A model generated the notes under the pieces. The model was not told the DNA's origin, ran no database searches, and was given only the letters and a program-made list of their open reading frames with translations. The position numbers and the translations under genes were made by a program. A stretch of 64,000 nucleotides of DNA from contig JBAJFG010000092.1 in assembly GCA_037903475.1 (NCBI GenBank), positions 558,001-622,000 on the forward strand, read 5' to 3'. This document shows, one piece after another, positions 23,314 to 34,579 of the stretch (within the stretch, counting starts at the first letter, position 1; each line of letters starts with the position of its first letter). The stretch is from Ancylostoma caninum (lineage: Eukaryota; Nematoda; Chromadorea; Rhabditida; Ancylostomatidae).

Positions 23314-24216
23314 CAGGGTGCGTCATAAATATTGACGCACTGAAGTTATGCCGTGAAAAGGACAGCATCCCGAAAACCACTATATATGCATATCCAAAAT
23401 AAAGATCATGTCTTAGCAAATATGAAAAATCCACTCTTGTTCAGAGAGCGCTCTCTCCTTGTAAAAGCAGCCACAAAGATATTAGTAGAGAATATCGCCG
23501 ATGCGCCGCAACTGAAGTTCGTCCATTATTCTTCCATATTATGAAGAGGGTAAGCTTTAGGAAAATGATACCCCTATGGGAAGTATGGCAGGTCTTGTTT
23601 TCCAAGTGTCATGTGAAAGCATGTCCTTGTTCGCAAGTCTAGTCGTGTTCCCGCCAAAGAATGGCATATATGTTTAACTATAGAAAATTTTTTCGTCTTC
23701 TTGTTTCTCATCCAAGCAATCTTCTAAGTGCACATTTTCTTGCTTATCTTAGTTCTCATCACAAGATGAATCCATAGTTACTCTGGCAGGGCTTGGCTGT
23801 TGTGCAAAAGACAAAAGTGGTACGGGCCCAGTTTCAAAAACCTACTTGAGGAACTCCAATTTGGCGGAGGATAGGCTTCCTTGTGAACCGAGTTCCAGTC
23901 TACGGATGACCCCATATGGATATCTTAGAGAGCAAGAGCTGCGCTATAATCCACAGAAACATCGAGCTCCCAAAGGCTTACCTATTCAAGATCTGGGACA
24001 AAGTCCACCTGAGTTAGTTGCGGCGCAGAGGCTGTGCGATCCCTCGTCGTCTCTGTGACTGCTTCAGCAGAGAAGGGACCTGCTGCGAACAAGGGTGCAT
24101 TTATTCGGATTGCCAAGACATGGGCTTTATTCTGCATATGCTCATTTGGAATGTTTTTGCATCTTGTCTTTTCTACAGACTCATTTTGGGTGCGTCAATA
24201 ATTCTGACGCACCCTG
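23314..24216. mobile_element. TA-flanked TIR element whose ends are hairpins
   Basis: A 903-bp element bounded by TA on both sides (23312-23313 and 24217-24218). The terminal repeats are about 27 bp: left CAGGGTGCGTCATAAATATT then GACGCAC, and the right end is its reverse complement with two changes. Within each end GGTGCGTCA is followed after 7 nt by TGACGCAC, so each terminus alone can fold. The TA duplication suits the Tc1/mariner superfamily. The interior frames (70 codons or fewer) show no transposase motif, so it looks non-autonomous. Confidence 0.78.
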
Positions 24217-24219
24217 TAG

Positions 24220-24590
24220 ATCTGCAGGTATGATAACAAAAATATGAATCATGAGTAAGACGAAATACGTCCCTGCTGGTAACTGCACACAGCAGCAGGA
24301 GCAGCCATTCGTCGCTTACTCTTGCGCGATAATGAGTTTCATGCGTATCGATCGCTGGTGAGTGAGACCACGCCGCAACAAGCAGTGACTCACCCAAAAT
24401 CGATAAGTGTCAAAGTCGATATTGTCAGGCGACGCCTGTTCAGGGTGTTATACGCCATGTGCAGTTTAGCGGCTGTGTTGCGCTAATTTAGTAGATAAGT
24501 AATAATTTCCTTTGTCACCACATCTTATCTACCGAAAAATGTGGATCCTTCTTTCAACATGTAGTTTTTCACGCTCATCATAACACTATT
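24220..24590. other. Non-coding stretch
   Basis: A gap between two TA-flanked elements. It contains GCGTATCGATCGCTGG near 24354, resembling words at 28.45 and 40.5 kb. No gene. Confidence 0.35.
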
Positions 24591-24596
24591 ATATTA

Positions 24597-25466
24597 GGGT
24601 GGTAAGAAAGTCTTGAGCCGATTTTTACAAAAGTTCCAGAACTTTTGCTTATTGATAGGTATACATGACTTACTACGTGCTTTTTGTAGACAAACTTGGG
24701 GCTTCTCCATAGTAGGCAGATATAACCAATTGCCTTCCTCAGCTTCAATTACGACGTCAGTTCCACGTGAGGCCCCCTAGCCAAAATCAGTTTTCCCTGC
24801 TCTGTTCACATCGGAAGGAGTTTCTAGAATACCTAATTATTGGAGATGAGAGTGGGGTCCTCTACAATTTTAAAAGCACCGTGCCATGTGGTTCCGTCAA
24901 GGAGAAGATCGGCCAAATCGCACCCCCACCCAAACATCTGTCTCCTTTGCTACGTCTGGAATTCGCTAGAAATATTGTATTATGAGCGGCTCCCGCAAAC
25001 ACACACAGTCACCGGTAACACATACGCCAATCAGCTCCAGAGAGCCGCGGATGCTGTTTGAGAAAAACGGTCGAAACGAGTCTCCTGTACACCCACGCCA
25101 TGATGAGGGTAGGCCCCAAATAGCTAAAGAGACCGGTGAAAAATTGGCGGAGCTGAGCTGGGTTACGGTTTCTCGCACCTATTCTCCTGACGTTGCCCCT
25201 TCCGACTACCATTATTTTGCTCTTTCAAGGCATTTCAAGTCAAGAAAAAATCCGCCAAAGTTGACCATGTTGGAAGGGAGGTCAGCGATTTCTTTGGCTC
25301 CCAGTCTTCCCATTCCTGGGAAAAGGGGACCGCTGACCTGCCCATTAGGTGGGACACTGCAGTGACTAACTATGGCAATTATATTGCTGAGCAAATTCCA
25401 CTGTGTGCTGAGTAATAAAATAAAACACAAAAAAGTCTAAAACAGCTCAAGACTTTCTTACCACCC
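24597..25466 (+). mobile_element. Decayed mariner-family transposon
   Basis: Terminal repeats GGGTGGTAAGAAAGTCTTGA (then GC) at 24597 and its exact inverse ending at 25466 are flanked by TA duplications. The element is about 870 bp, shorter than the usual 1.3 kb, so it has an internal deletion. Fragments of a mariner DD34D transposase lie on the plus strand in different frames. These are RKEFLEYLIIGDESGVLY near 24810, NIVLYERLPQTHTV near 24970, and GRPQIAKETGEKLAEL followed by YSPDVAPSDYHYF near 25110-25220. The aspartates of all three catalytic blocks are still visible, but frameshifts and loss of the N-terminal DNA-binding part make it inactive. Confidence 0.85.
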
Positions 25467-25469
25467 TAT

Positions 25470-26048
25470 AGATCTATACTTAGCCGCAAAAGTGTTTCTT
25501 GGGGTTCTCATTTAATTTTTCTTAGATGTAAAGATACAAAATTTAAATATTCTTTGTTTCAGTATCTGGCGCTGAGCGTGTTCCTCACTACGCTCCTCAT
25601 CGTTCTACAGCTGAAGCCAGCCATTTCATTTCGTTTCATTTCATTCATTAATGGCATGACCATGTGAGTGCAGTGTACAGGTTCGAATATACAAATATAA
25701 GTATTAGTAGTAAAATGCTACAACGCTCAGATGGGAAGGAATCAGAACTCTCACCAACGTCGTCTACGATGTTCCTGGATGACGGTGGCGCGAGAATCGA
25801 ATGGAAGCGATGCTAGGGCCCGCACGACACGTGACGATGGGCCATCTAAGTATCTAAGTAAGTACGTAGTACAATACAAGTAATATGTATAGTGGAGTCA
25901 TATTTAAGCACATGTATATCAACATTCAACACTACAATTTAGTGGGCAGTAAAACCTCATATATAAGAGCTAGATGTCCAGGTCGCCAATTGACTTTTCG
26001 CATAGAGAAAGCTTCACTGGCACTGACACTCTTTTGTTTTTGCTAAAC
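25470..26048. other. Non-coding stretch
   Basis: Contains TTTCATTTCATTTCATTC near 25621-25650. No gene or named element. Confidence 0.4.
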
Positions 26049-26049
26049 T

Positions 26050-26460
26050 TCAAATATTCGGAAAGCGCCCATCAGTAAAGAAATTCTGTCGTATTACTGT
26101 TTTCGCCGCAGGAATACGCAGGTTCAATGTTCCACCTCTTCTGATGGATTTGCACAGAACGAAAAAATCAAAAGTTTTTGATTCACGCAGATTATGTAGG
26201 ATTTTATATATCATGTGAAGAACATTTCCTCTTCTCCTTTTATGTAGCTGTAAGTGGTATAACTTGTTCCTATTGCTAGAAGGTGGCATTTTTTGATATA
26301 GGAAGTTTGAGAAACCCACAGTTCTAATGATGAGCTTTTTTGTGAAATTGTTTTGAATTTTTTCAATCATGTTAATCAAGCATTTCTTGTAAGGATTGAA
26401 TATAGTGGTTCCGTACTCTATTACTGGTCTAGCATATGTTTTGTAAGCATTAATCATCAA
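26050..26460 (-). pseudogene. LINE reverse-transcriptase C-terminal fragment (CR1/jockey-like)
   Basis: A 136-codon minus-strand frame contains NAYKTYARPVIEYGTTIFNP, then IEKIQNNFTKKL, then LHKRRRGNVLHMIYKIL and LRIPAAKTVIRQNFF. This is the ordered C-terminal landmark set of CR1/jockey-type non-LTR retrotransposon polyproteins. The catalytic palm and endonuclease are missing, so it is a 5'-truncated relic. A second diverged copy lies at 55502-56140. An early stop ends this one. Confidence 0.78.
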
Positions 26461-26464
26461 GCCA

Positions 26465-27840
26465 TATTCAGTAAGCGAAGCCTAAGGAAACTGAACTACG
26501 AACGTCACGACGCGCACAGAAGCACTGCGATTTACTTCGATGGGCTTAAGAAAATGTGGCCGTGATTTTCGATCACCAATGATATGTAGCTGATTCATCG
26601 TAGTGAAGCAAGCATGACTTGTTAGTTGTAATTTTACAGCGAAAATCTCGTGAACATTGTCCTTTGGCGTCTAGTGGCATTATTTTCACGAGTACACTGG
26701 GATTCTCAGAAACAATGGCTTTTCTGACCTCTGTACTCGGCTATGATATGTCACCAGATGGATCTTCGGGAAATCAGTTTTTCTGGGCTGCAGACTCTCC
26801 GCACCGTAGCAAAATGAATAAGCACTGGAAAATTAGTGCTAATCAGGAAAGACGTCACTTAAAAATCCAAACATCATGCGATTCCTAAACAGGGAAGAAA
26901 TTAGAGAAAATTAAATTTTTGCCAGAAACTAGCTCTAATGGTGGTTATAATTACTAATAATTATAATAATAGCAATAATTACTGTAGAATAGCAATGAAA
27001 TAGTATCGCATCTAACGAAAACAAAAGAAAAATTGGAGGAGGAGGGAAATCGATACAATTCTCAAAGCTTAATAAAGAATTTACTAAAGAAAAATGACGA
27101 TTTCACAGATAGAACGGCTGGCAATTGATCTTTCTATCGCCCCGAAAGGATTTTGGTGCTCTAATGCATTCGAATGCAACCGCGAAGGCCTGTACAATCA
27201 GCTGAGAGACAAGTCCGTCTGGTCCTAGGCGATTGTAAGTAGGTAAAGGAGCTTTTCCAGAACACCTTGTACGACTAAACTATTCCCGAAGTCCAGTGTT
27301 TTTCAAAACTTACAGAATTTTTGCAGCGAAATTTTCAGTGGGTGCTGCCTTTAAGCCATGGAATGCACGATGCCTGCATGTTGTAATCCTTGTTTACCTA
27401 AAAAAGGTGATGACATGGGGTTTTCATGAAAATGACACCGACAAAACGATGCTTTCGCCATAAAATTGAAGTTATGACAAACACCTGCATCGTCAGACTT
27501 CGCCCACAAGTGTGCTTGAGATCATGAATGCATTGAACAAAAAAAAACAGCAAAAACGTAGAAAACGTGACGTACATATCTATGTAAATTCGAAGCAAAT
27601 TTCGTACATATTCCATGCAGATTCAAGTTGCATGAATTTTGCACAAGATTTGCATGATGCGCGCATGACGGAAACTTGTTGCATTTTCAACGTGAACCAT
27701 GGTTTCTCCTTCATTTTCTGAGCGAATAGAGCATCAGTGTTGCTTCTTCACGCAAACTCCCTCAATGTTCAATTTTTTGCAGCTTAAAAGAGACCCAAGC
27801 TCTGGAAATACCTATCGGTCGACCCAGTTTTCATAGAATG
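26465..27840. other. Non-coding stretch
   Basis: AT-rich. At 27590-27670 the words ATGCAGATTC, TTGCATGAATTTTGCA and TTTGCATGATGC recall the ATGCAAAACC-rich interior of the foldback at 45867-46144. No exon is supported. Confidence 0.35.
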
Positions 27841-27849
27841 CAACAGCTG

Positions 27850-28172
27850 TTTGTTTTGCTTCGGGTCGGTGGTAGTGTTGTGGTGGTTCATGTGAATTCT
27901 GCAGCCACGGTAGTCTGCCAACGAACACAACAGCGTGTGTTTTGACGGTCGAACACGTGCGAGACGGAAGTTACGGGGTTCGAAGTCGACGCCGAGGCCG
28001 GGGAAACCCCCGCCGTCACAACAACACCCCGTTGCATGCTCAAAAATCCGACTCCAACTGGCAACACGGTTGCGAAATCGACGAGGGCAAAAAGAAGCAG
28101 GAGAGGAGCACGGGTTGAGCAAAACGGGAGAGGGAAGAGAGAGAGAGGGAGAGAGAGAGACAGAGAGAGAAC
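27850..28172. other. GC-rich island ending in a purine tract
   Basis: From 27850 to about 28100 the sequence is CpG-rich and open on both strands (137 codons minus, 93 plus). It ends in a (GA)n-rich purine tract at 28132-28172. It may be a promoter or a first-exon region of an unidentified gene. No splice pair could be matched. Confidence 0.3.
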
Positions 28173-28174
28173 TA

Positions 28175-28970
28175 TTATACATTGATGCCATGCACAATAG
28201 TAGGTTTATGCAATAGGGAGGGCATGAGAAGAAAAGGAAACAAAGCTACTCCAGAAATCACTATCGATTTTGCTCAACTAGGGATAGATACTTGGAGATT
28301 AACGATGATAAGGAATCACAAATAAGCCAATACAAGCTTTGAACTCTCTCATAGATATTTCTTGAAGATCTGGTTAAGCTGCCGTTGTGCACCTCGAAAA
28401 GTGTAGCGGTTTTCGTCGCTGCAGTAGCGATGACGGTGGTACCAACACGTACTGATCGATTGCAGACAGTGCCCAGCAGCCATTGGTGCGCTACTCGCAA
28501 TCGATACAATCAATGGGCATCAAAACCAGTGTCGCCGCACCTGCAGCGACCCGAAACCGCTGTGCTGCTTGATGGGTGTTGCAGGAGCGTTAAAATGTTC
28601 TTACACCTCTTTCAAACTTCGCTCTTTTTGTAAGGAAGAAGTCTGAGGTAGCGGTTTAGTAACAATCGTTGATTCTGTTACGTATCCTTAACAGAACAAC
28701 GCAATGTGAGGCACACAGTGCATCGCGCGGAATATACCCTCCATGGCGAAGAACCGTTCCCCTGTGAGCAAGTGTTGCAAATGGTGCATTATGAAAAAAA
28801 AAGTTCTTTGGCCACCTATAGCTATGTTTATAGTGCATCGGAGTCCGATTCGGTCGGATAACAAAAGATACGTATTGATCCTTCAAGGTTTCAACAGAGA
28901 GAAGTGGAATAAATGTGCATATGTGGTAAACATGTGGATCATCCCAAGTCTAATTTAGTAATTCAGTTCT
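28175..28970. other. Non-coding stretch
   Basis: The 28400-28510 segment carries GATCGATTGC and GCAATCGATAC in opposite orientation, resembling the hairpin in a gene intron at 40470-40585. No exon is supported. Confidence 0.35.
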
Positions 28971-28972
28971 AA

Positions 28973-29145
28973 CTCTGATAACTGTGCAGCATGAACGCAG
29001 CCCGAACGGCGTAATGGTTCGGGTAGAAACCCTAGCAGCAATGGTTGCCAGTTGCTGCCATCCTCCCCTCGATTGCTGCTCGATCTGTCGGCTCTTCAGC
29101 AGCAATTGCCGTTCGGGCTGCGTTCGTGCTGCACAGTTATCAGAG
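28973..29145. mobile_element. MITE with 38-bp terminal inverted repeats
   Basis: A 173-bp element. Left arm 28973-29010 (CTCTGATAACTGTGCAGCAT then GAACGCAGCCCGAACGGC) and right arm 29108-29145 are reverse complements with a single mismatch. The centre has further AGCAGCAAT/ATTGCTGCT pairing, so nearly the whole element can fold. No coding capacity. The arm quality suggests recent activity. Confidence 0.85.
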
Positions 29146-29149
29146 AAGA

Positions 29150-31128
29150 TTGGGCTGGGACTATGATTAGCTATTGCGAATTCGGCTTGGATTTTGAAGG
29201 AAGATCCTCTGAATCAAGTGCTGTTACGCCACTTTCCAAGCTTTAAAAATTATTAAAAATAGATGAGATTTTAGAGCGGCAATCCATAGGAAGCACCCAC
29301 TTCCGGTGCACGTCCTTCATCAGCCGCTCGTGTTGTCAGTCGGATCACGCGCAATTCATTGGAGAGTGTAAAGGCATGATCTGGATTCCACACTGTCATA
29401 CATTGTTTTCCTGCCTTAACTGTACAATAAAAAAGCAAACAGAATTATCGTTTCAGTGCCATGAAAGTGCAACATGTTTCCTTTTCTGTTAGAATTTCAG
29501 CAAAATAAGTTATCATTCTTTGGGAATCGAAGCTTGGGAAATAGGGATTTGCGAGTAACAATGGTTTTTGAGTACGTGAACATTGCTAAAATATAGAGAG
29601 TTGGGAATACTGTGTAATACGGTGAGCTTGTGTGTTCTACAGGGTGACAACAAAGTCTTTGACCTAACATTACAAAGCTCGGGGTAGTAGTAACCTTCTG
29701 AAACGACGACGGAATGATGAGCTGAAGGTCGCAGTTGGTGGTCAGCTCTGTTTTGCAACAACTGGCAAGCTACTGGTTGACTAAAAACCATGGTGTTTGA
29801 ATGGTGTGGCTTTTCCAAAACCTTCTAACCATGGGAGGTTTCGAACTTTCAGCCATGAAATGGGCGATGTCTTCAATCTGTGCAGGAGCACCATAGATAC
29901 CGTAGATTCCACAATTAATACAATATATGCGACCGCTTCATCACAATCGGCCAGTGGATTCCGCCTCGCGAAACCTAACTTTGATGCAATGAAATTTTAA
30001 GACTGTCTCCGTGCTTATAACATGCGGAAGGGTTTAAGCATAGGGAGCAGAAGTGAATGTCATCCACCAAGGAATCGGGATGATCAATTTCTCACGCGGA
30101 TGGTCATGGTGATCTGAATAGTGGCAACGTTGATCATCTGGGTGCACCCGAAATTACGTCTCGCCCGGAAACGCGCCAGTACAGGTTCCACTGGCTATAA
30201 CGATGAGCGAAAAGCCTTCTGAAGGACCTTTTTACGAAACGGCGAACTTTGACCCCGCGTCTAGCGCGTCGCACTCTCTCTTCCCTCGTATCCTCGTTTT
30301 TTCGTGAAGACATGAAGTTCAGCGTTACGGTGAGCTCTCACTTCGATTTCAAACTGAGAGTTCACTTACAAGTTTGGAATTGTTTCTGTGCTACTTTCCA
30401 ATAACAATAATTAGTTATTAACATTTGTATAGTTATGGCCGAATATCCGTCTTCGAATAAATATTCGAAAAATTCGAGTACTCGACTATTCTAGTTGTCG
30501 AATATTAGAGAGGGCGCATATATTCGAACGTATTCGAAAAAGAATATTCGACAGGTGACATTATATGAATATATTCGAAAGTTTAGGGCTTGTATGCGAT
30601 ATGCGATATTCGAAGGCAGGTTAAGAACAAAAAGCAAGCACCTTCACAAGATCCGAAGGTTGGGACAGTAACAACGCTGCTGAGGCGAATACTCGTCATT
30701 AGTGAAAAGGGATTGACATAAAAGTCATAAGCTTGGAGAGTAAATACATTTTAGAGCATGGCATCTTACGTGTCTTCATTCCGTCTGCTTACTCAATTGA
30801 ACGTATTTTTTCTGTTCGATGACATTTCCGTTTGGCTACGGATAAGACTCAGAAAGGCACTCTGCACAGGAATGGACTCACATCTAGTGGAATTTGTGCC
30901 TTCACCGGTCAGTGATTGTGATACGCCAATCCTACTTGAGGCCAAATCAAAAGTAATCCTCTTCGCTTACTTAGCTATATTGGTTTTTTATTTGTTTTGT
31001 TTTCTGTAGGCGATGAAAGGCGAAGGAGTCTCCAGAGAATCATACAAAACACAAAAATGTTTATGCTTTTCATCGACCATTTTTCCGCACCTTTATCCAA
31101 CCACACCTCATGAATGAAAAAAATTCTA
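29150..31128. other. Non-coding stretch upstream of the RTE element
   Basis: At 30440-30600 the word ATTCGAA and its variants occur about ten times in an irregular cluster, and a smaller cluster lies near 44390. No gene is identified. Confidence 0.4.
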
Positions 31129-31140
31129 TGATTTGCACGG
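31129..31140 (+). repeat. RTE target-site duplication, left copy
   Basis: TGATTTGCACGG, identical to 34565-34576. It marks the 5' insertion boundary of the RTE element. Confidence 0.88.
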
Positions 31141-31705
31141 CCACGGATCTCCCTCATAAGAGGGATCCCAGCCGGTTAGTCGCGAGGCTACGTGGCGCGT
31201 CCCCAGGTGGCGGATAGGGGGCTAATCGCGGACCACACGCGACCTTGTGCCTGCCCTGAGACGCGGGTGGATTCAGGGGATGGACTCCCTGTTTCTGCAG
31301 TGTCGGAACGATCCATACCTTCTGCCAGCGCGTGGGTGTGTTCATGCATGCGTGCGTGAGTGTACTTGCGTGTCTGCAGATTGTATCCTGCACATCTATC
31401 CGACCAAAAGCCCTGCATTCAAGTGACTGGGAGGTACAAGGGAGGCGGTTCGGAGTCGCCTCCAACAAATAAGCTCCATCGTCCACTCCCGGGAAGCCCG
31501 GCTAACTTCCCGGTGAAATCCTACCCTAGCTACCCGCGGGGGAATAGAGCCCAGCAAGCTATCTCCTAAGGGTTTTCTTTTTCCTAAAGCTCGACACAGC
31601 AATAATAAAGAGTGTTCCCCTGATCTCGGAAGAGTCACTGGTACGGCGGCGCCAGTGAGGACGAGGTCCGAGGGGTTATCTAGGCTGCCTAAAACCAGAA
31701 GGACT

Positions 31706-34549
31706 ATGATGACGATCTGTACCTTCAACGCACGCACGCTTGCATCGGAGGCTTCTATCGAGGATTTGATGGTGCAGGCCAGGAAGATCAGGTACGACGT
31801 CATCGGACTGACCGAGACGAGGAGACACCGGCCAGTGAACGCCACCTTCGACACTGGAGAAGAACTGTTCCTTGGAACCTGCGACAGTAGAGGAGTTGGT
31901 GGAGTCGGTGTCCTCGTCAACACGAACTTGGGCATGAACATCGATTCGTTCGAACAGCTAACAACCCGAATCGGACGTTTGCGACTGAGAAGATGTGGAT
32001 CAATACCGGCCTTGACAATCTTCGTCGCCTATGCTCCAACATCCAGCTACGACGATGAAGAAATCGAGGCCTTCTACATGGACTTGGAGAAGTTCTACAG
32101 GGAAGACCACACTTTCTACAAGGTCATTGTTGGCGACTTCAACGCCAAGATTGGCCCTAGGAGAACGCCTGAGGAACTTCACATCGGTACCCACGGCCTA
32201 CAGTGGAACGAACAGGGAGAGAGGCTGTCTGAGTTCATCATGACGACGAAGACCATCCATGGTAACTCACAGTTTCAGAAGCCAACCTCCCTACGGTGGA
32301 CGTGGGAGTCACCCGGTGGAGAGTACCATAATGAAATTGACCACATCATCGTCAATCGAAGGTTCTGCCTGACCGACGTCGGTGTTATACCGAAGTTCTA
32401 CACCGGATCAGACCATCGCCTCCTTCGTGCAAGATTCTTCTTCTCGCGCAAAGGAGAGAAAGCCGCGAAGTCCAAGAAGAGGGCTCCCAAATCCGTCATC
32501 AATTGGGATCTCTTCACTTCGTTAGCCGGCTTTTGGGAAGATGCCGTTGTCGACAACATCGACGAAGAATACGATCGGCTTGTTCAACATCTCTGCGACA
32601 GCGCAAGGAGAGCCGAGGGCTCAAGATCCACCAAAAGACGACTGTCTTACGAGACCCTCGAGCTGATACGCCAGCGCGGAGTCGCGAGAGCCGCAGGCAA
32701 CTACCAACTGACGTCCGAGCTCGCAAAACGGTGCAGAGAAGCGATAAAAGAAGACCTTAAAGAGAGACGAGCAGCAGTATTGGCCGAAGCCGCAGAGGCA
32801 GGAAGAAGCATTCGCAACGCCCGCCGTGACTTCGCCAATCGTAAGACCAAGATGACCGCCCTCCGGCGCCCAGAAGGAACAATTTCTTCATCAAGACGGG
32901 TAATGGAGAAGGTCATCCACGACTTCTACTCGGATCTCTTCGATAGCCACGTCCATCTCCCCCAATATCACCCAAGGGAGGATGGATACGTTGTCCCATC
33001 AGTTCTCCCTTCCGAAGTCCGACATGCCATCAAGTCGGTGAAGAATCGTACAGCACCGGGCCCCGACAGGATTCGACCGGAACATCTGAAGAACCTACCG
33101 CCAGTTCTTATCACCACCTTGGCTAGGCTCTTCACGCGGTACCTGTCGGAATGCAAGGTACCGAACCAATGGAAGACCAGCAGGACCGTGCTGCTGTACA
33201 AGAAGGGAGACCCACAGGACATCGGCAATTATCGCCCCATCTGTCTGTTGTCCGTCATCTACAAGCTTTTCACTCGAGTGATTCTAAATAGGATCGAAAG
33301 GACATTAGATGAAGGACAGCCGTGCGAGCAAGCAGGGTTTCGAAAAGGATTCAGTACGATCGATCACATACACACGGTCACTAGACTCATTGAAGTATCG
33401 CGAGAGTATAAGATGCCTCTCTGTCTCACGTTCATCGATTTGAAGAAAGCCTTCGACTCTGTGGAGACAGAGGCGGTCCTCAAAGCCCTGGGCAACCAGG
33501 GCATACCTACTCAGTACATCAAGATATTTCGTGAGCTCTACAGCAACTTCACGACCAGGATTTCTCCATTCTACGACGACATCACTATCGACGTCAAGAG
33601 AGGGGTTCGACAAGGCGACACCGTGTCGCCAAAACTATTCAGCGCCACTCTCGAAGACGTCATGCGAAGACTGGAATGGGATTGCATGGGAGTGCAAGTT
33701 GATGGCCGGCGACTTAACCACCTTCGCTTCGCTGACGACATCGTCCTTATAACACCAACTATCGGCGAAGCGGAACGGATGCTGGCCGACTTTGACGACG
33801 CGTGTGGAAAGATCGGTCTCCAACTGAACCTGACGAAGACGATGTTCATGAGGAACGGATAGGTCCCGGATGCCCCATTCTCGCTCAACGGAACGACCAT
33901 ATCCGAATGCTCCAGCTACGTATATCTAGGTCGGGAAGTCAACATGATGAACGATCTCGCTCCAGAGCTGGGCAGGAGGAAGCGAGCGGCTTGGGGAGCC
34001 TACAAGAGCATCGAGGACGTAGTGAAGAAGACGAAGAACACCAGGCTCCGTGCCCACCTCTTCAATACAACGGTTCTCCCTGCTTTGACGTACGCCTCGG
34101 AAACCTGGGCGTTACGCAAGCAGGATGAGAATGCGGTCAACGTCATCGAACGCTCCATCGAGAGGGTGATGCTAGGAATAACCCGCCTCACACAAGTGAG
34201 GGCTGGAATACGGAGTTCCACCCTTCGTGAACAGTCGAAGATCAGGGACGCTGCCGCTTACGCCAAGTTGAGTAAGATCAGGTGGGCCGGACACGTGATG
34301 CGTCTTAACGACCACCGTTGGACAAGAGCCGTCAGCGACTGGACTCCACGGGACGTTAAGCGCACGACAGGAAGACCACCGACCCGATGGTCAGACTTCT
34401 TCACGAAGTCCTTCAAGGAAAGATATAATGCTCTTCGTGTCCCTCGAACGGACAGAATCCACTGGACAACTCTGGCTCGCGAGAGGGACAAATGGAAGGA
34501 TTGCTGGCGCCCGCTCGGTACATCCGAAGATCAACGGGAGTCAAGGTGA
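31706..34549 (+). pseudogene. RTE endonuclease/reverse transcriptase frame with one internal stop
   Basis: From ATG 31706 (the same frame is open upstream to at least 31655) there are 718 codons, then a TAG at 33860-33862, then 228 more codons in the same frame to TGA 34547-34549. It would copy the element's RNA at a nicked target. The apurinic-type endonuclease shows CTFNARTL (5-12), GLTETRR with Glu37, VGDFNAKIG with Asp144 and SDHRLL with His237. The reverse transcriptase shows FIDLKKAFDS (Asp578), GVRQGDTVSPKLF and FADDIVLI (Asp677-Asp678). The C-terminal part after the stop is intact (SSYVYLGREVNMMNDLAPEL, RWAGHVMR, GRPPTRWSDFF). TAG probably replaced a Trp or similar codon, since it is the only lesion seen. 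The frame's real stop lies inside the first tail repeat. Confidence 0.93.
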
Positions 34550-34567
34550 TCAAGGTGATCAAGGTGA
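34541..34567 (+). repeat. RTE 3' tail, (TCAAGGTGA)3
   Basis: Three exact 9-bp units. The frame's stop codon is the final TGA of unit one, so coding sequence and tail overlap. Confidence 0.92.
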
Positions 34568-34576
34568 TTTGCACGG
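34565..34576 (+). repeat. RTE target-site duplication, right copy
   Basis: TGATTTGCACGG, identical to 31129-31140, sharing TGA with the tail. Confidence 0.88.
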
Positions 34577-34579
34577 AAC

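Larger units (their letters stand above)
31141..34567 (+). mobile_element. Full-length RTE-type non-LTR retrotransposon
   Basis: About 3.43 kb between perfect 12-bp direct repeats. A GC-rich 5' leader of about 0.56 kb is followed by a long endonuclease-reverse transcriptase frame. The 3' end is three tandem TCAAGGTGA units (34541-34567) in place of poly(A). A very short 3' UTR and a short tandem tail are hallmarks of the RTE clade. The last TGA of the tail overlaps the target duplication, so the exact 3' border is ambiguous by three bases. Intact ends and perfect duplications imply a recent insertion. Confidence 0.93.

Noticed and set aside
31396..31941. 181-codon minus-strand frame over the RTE leader and endonuclease
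   Set aside because: Antisense shadow of the RTE frame, whose plus-strand motifs are unmistakable.
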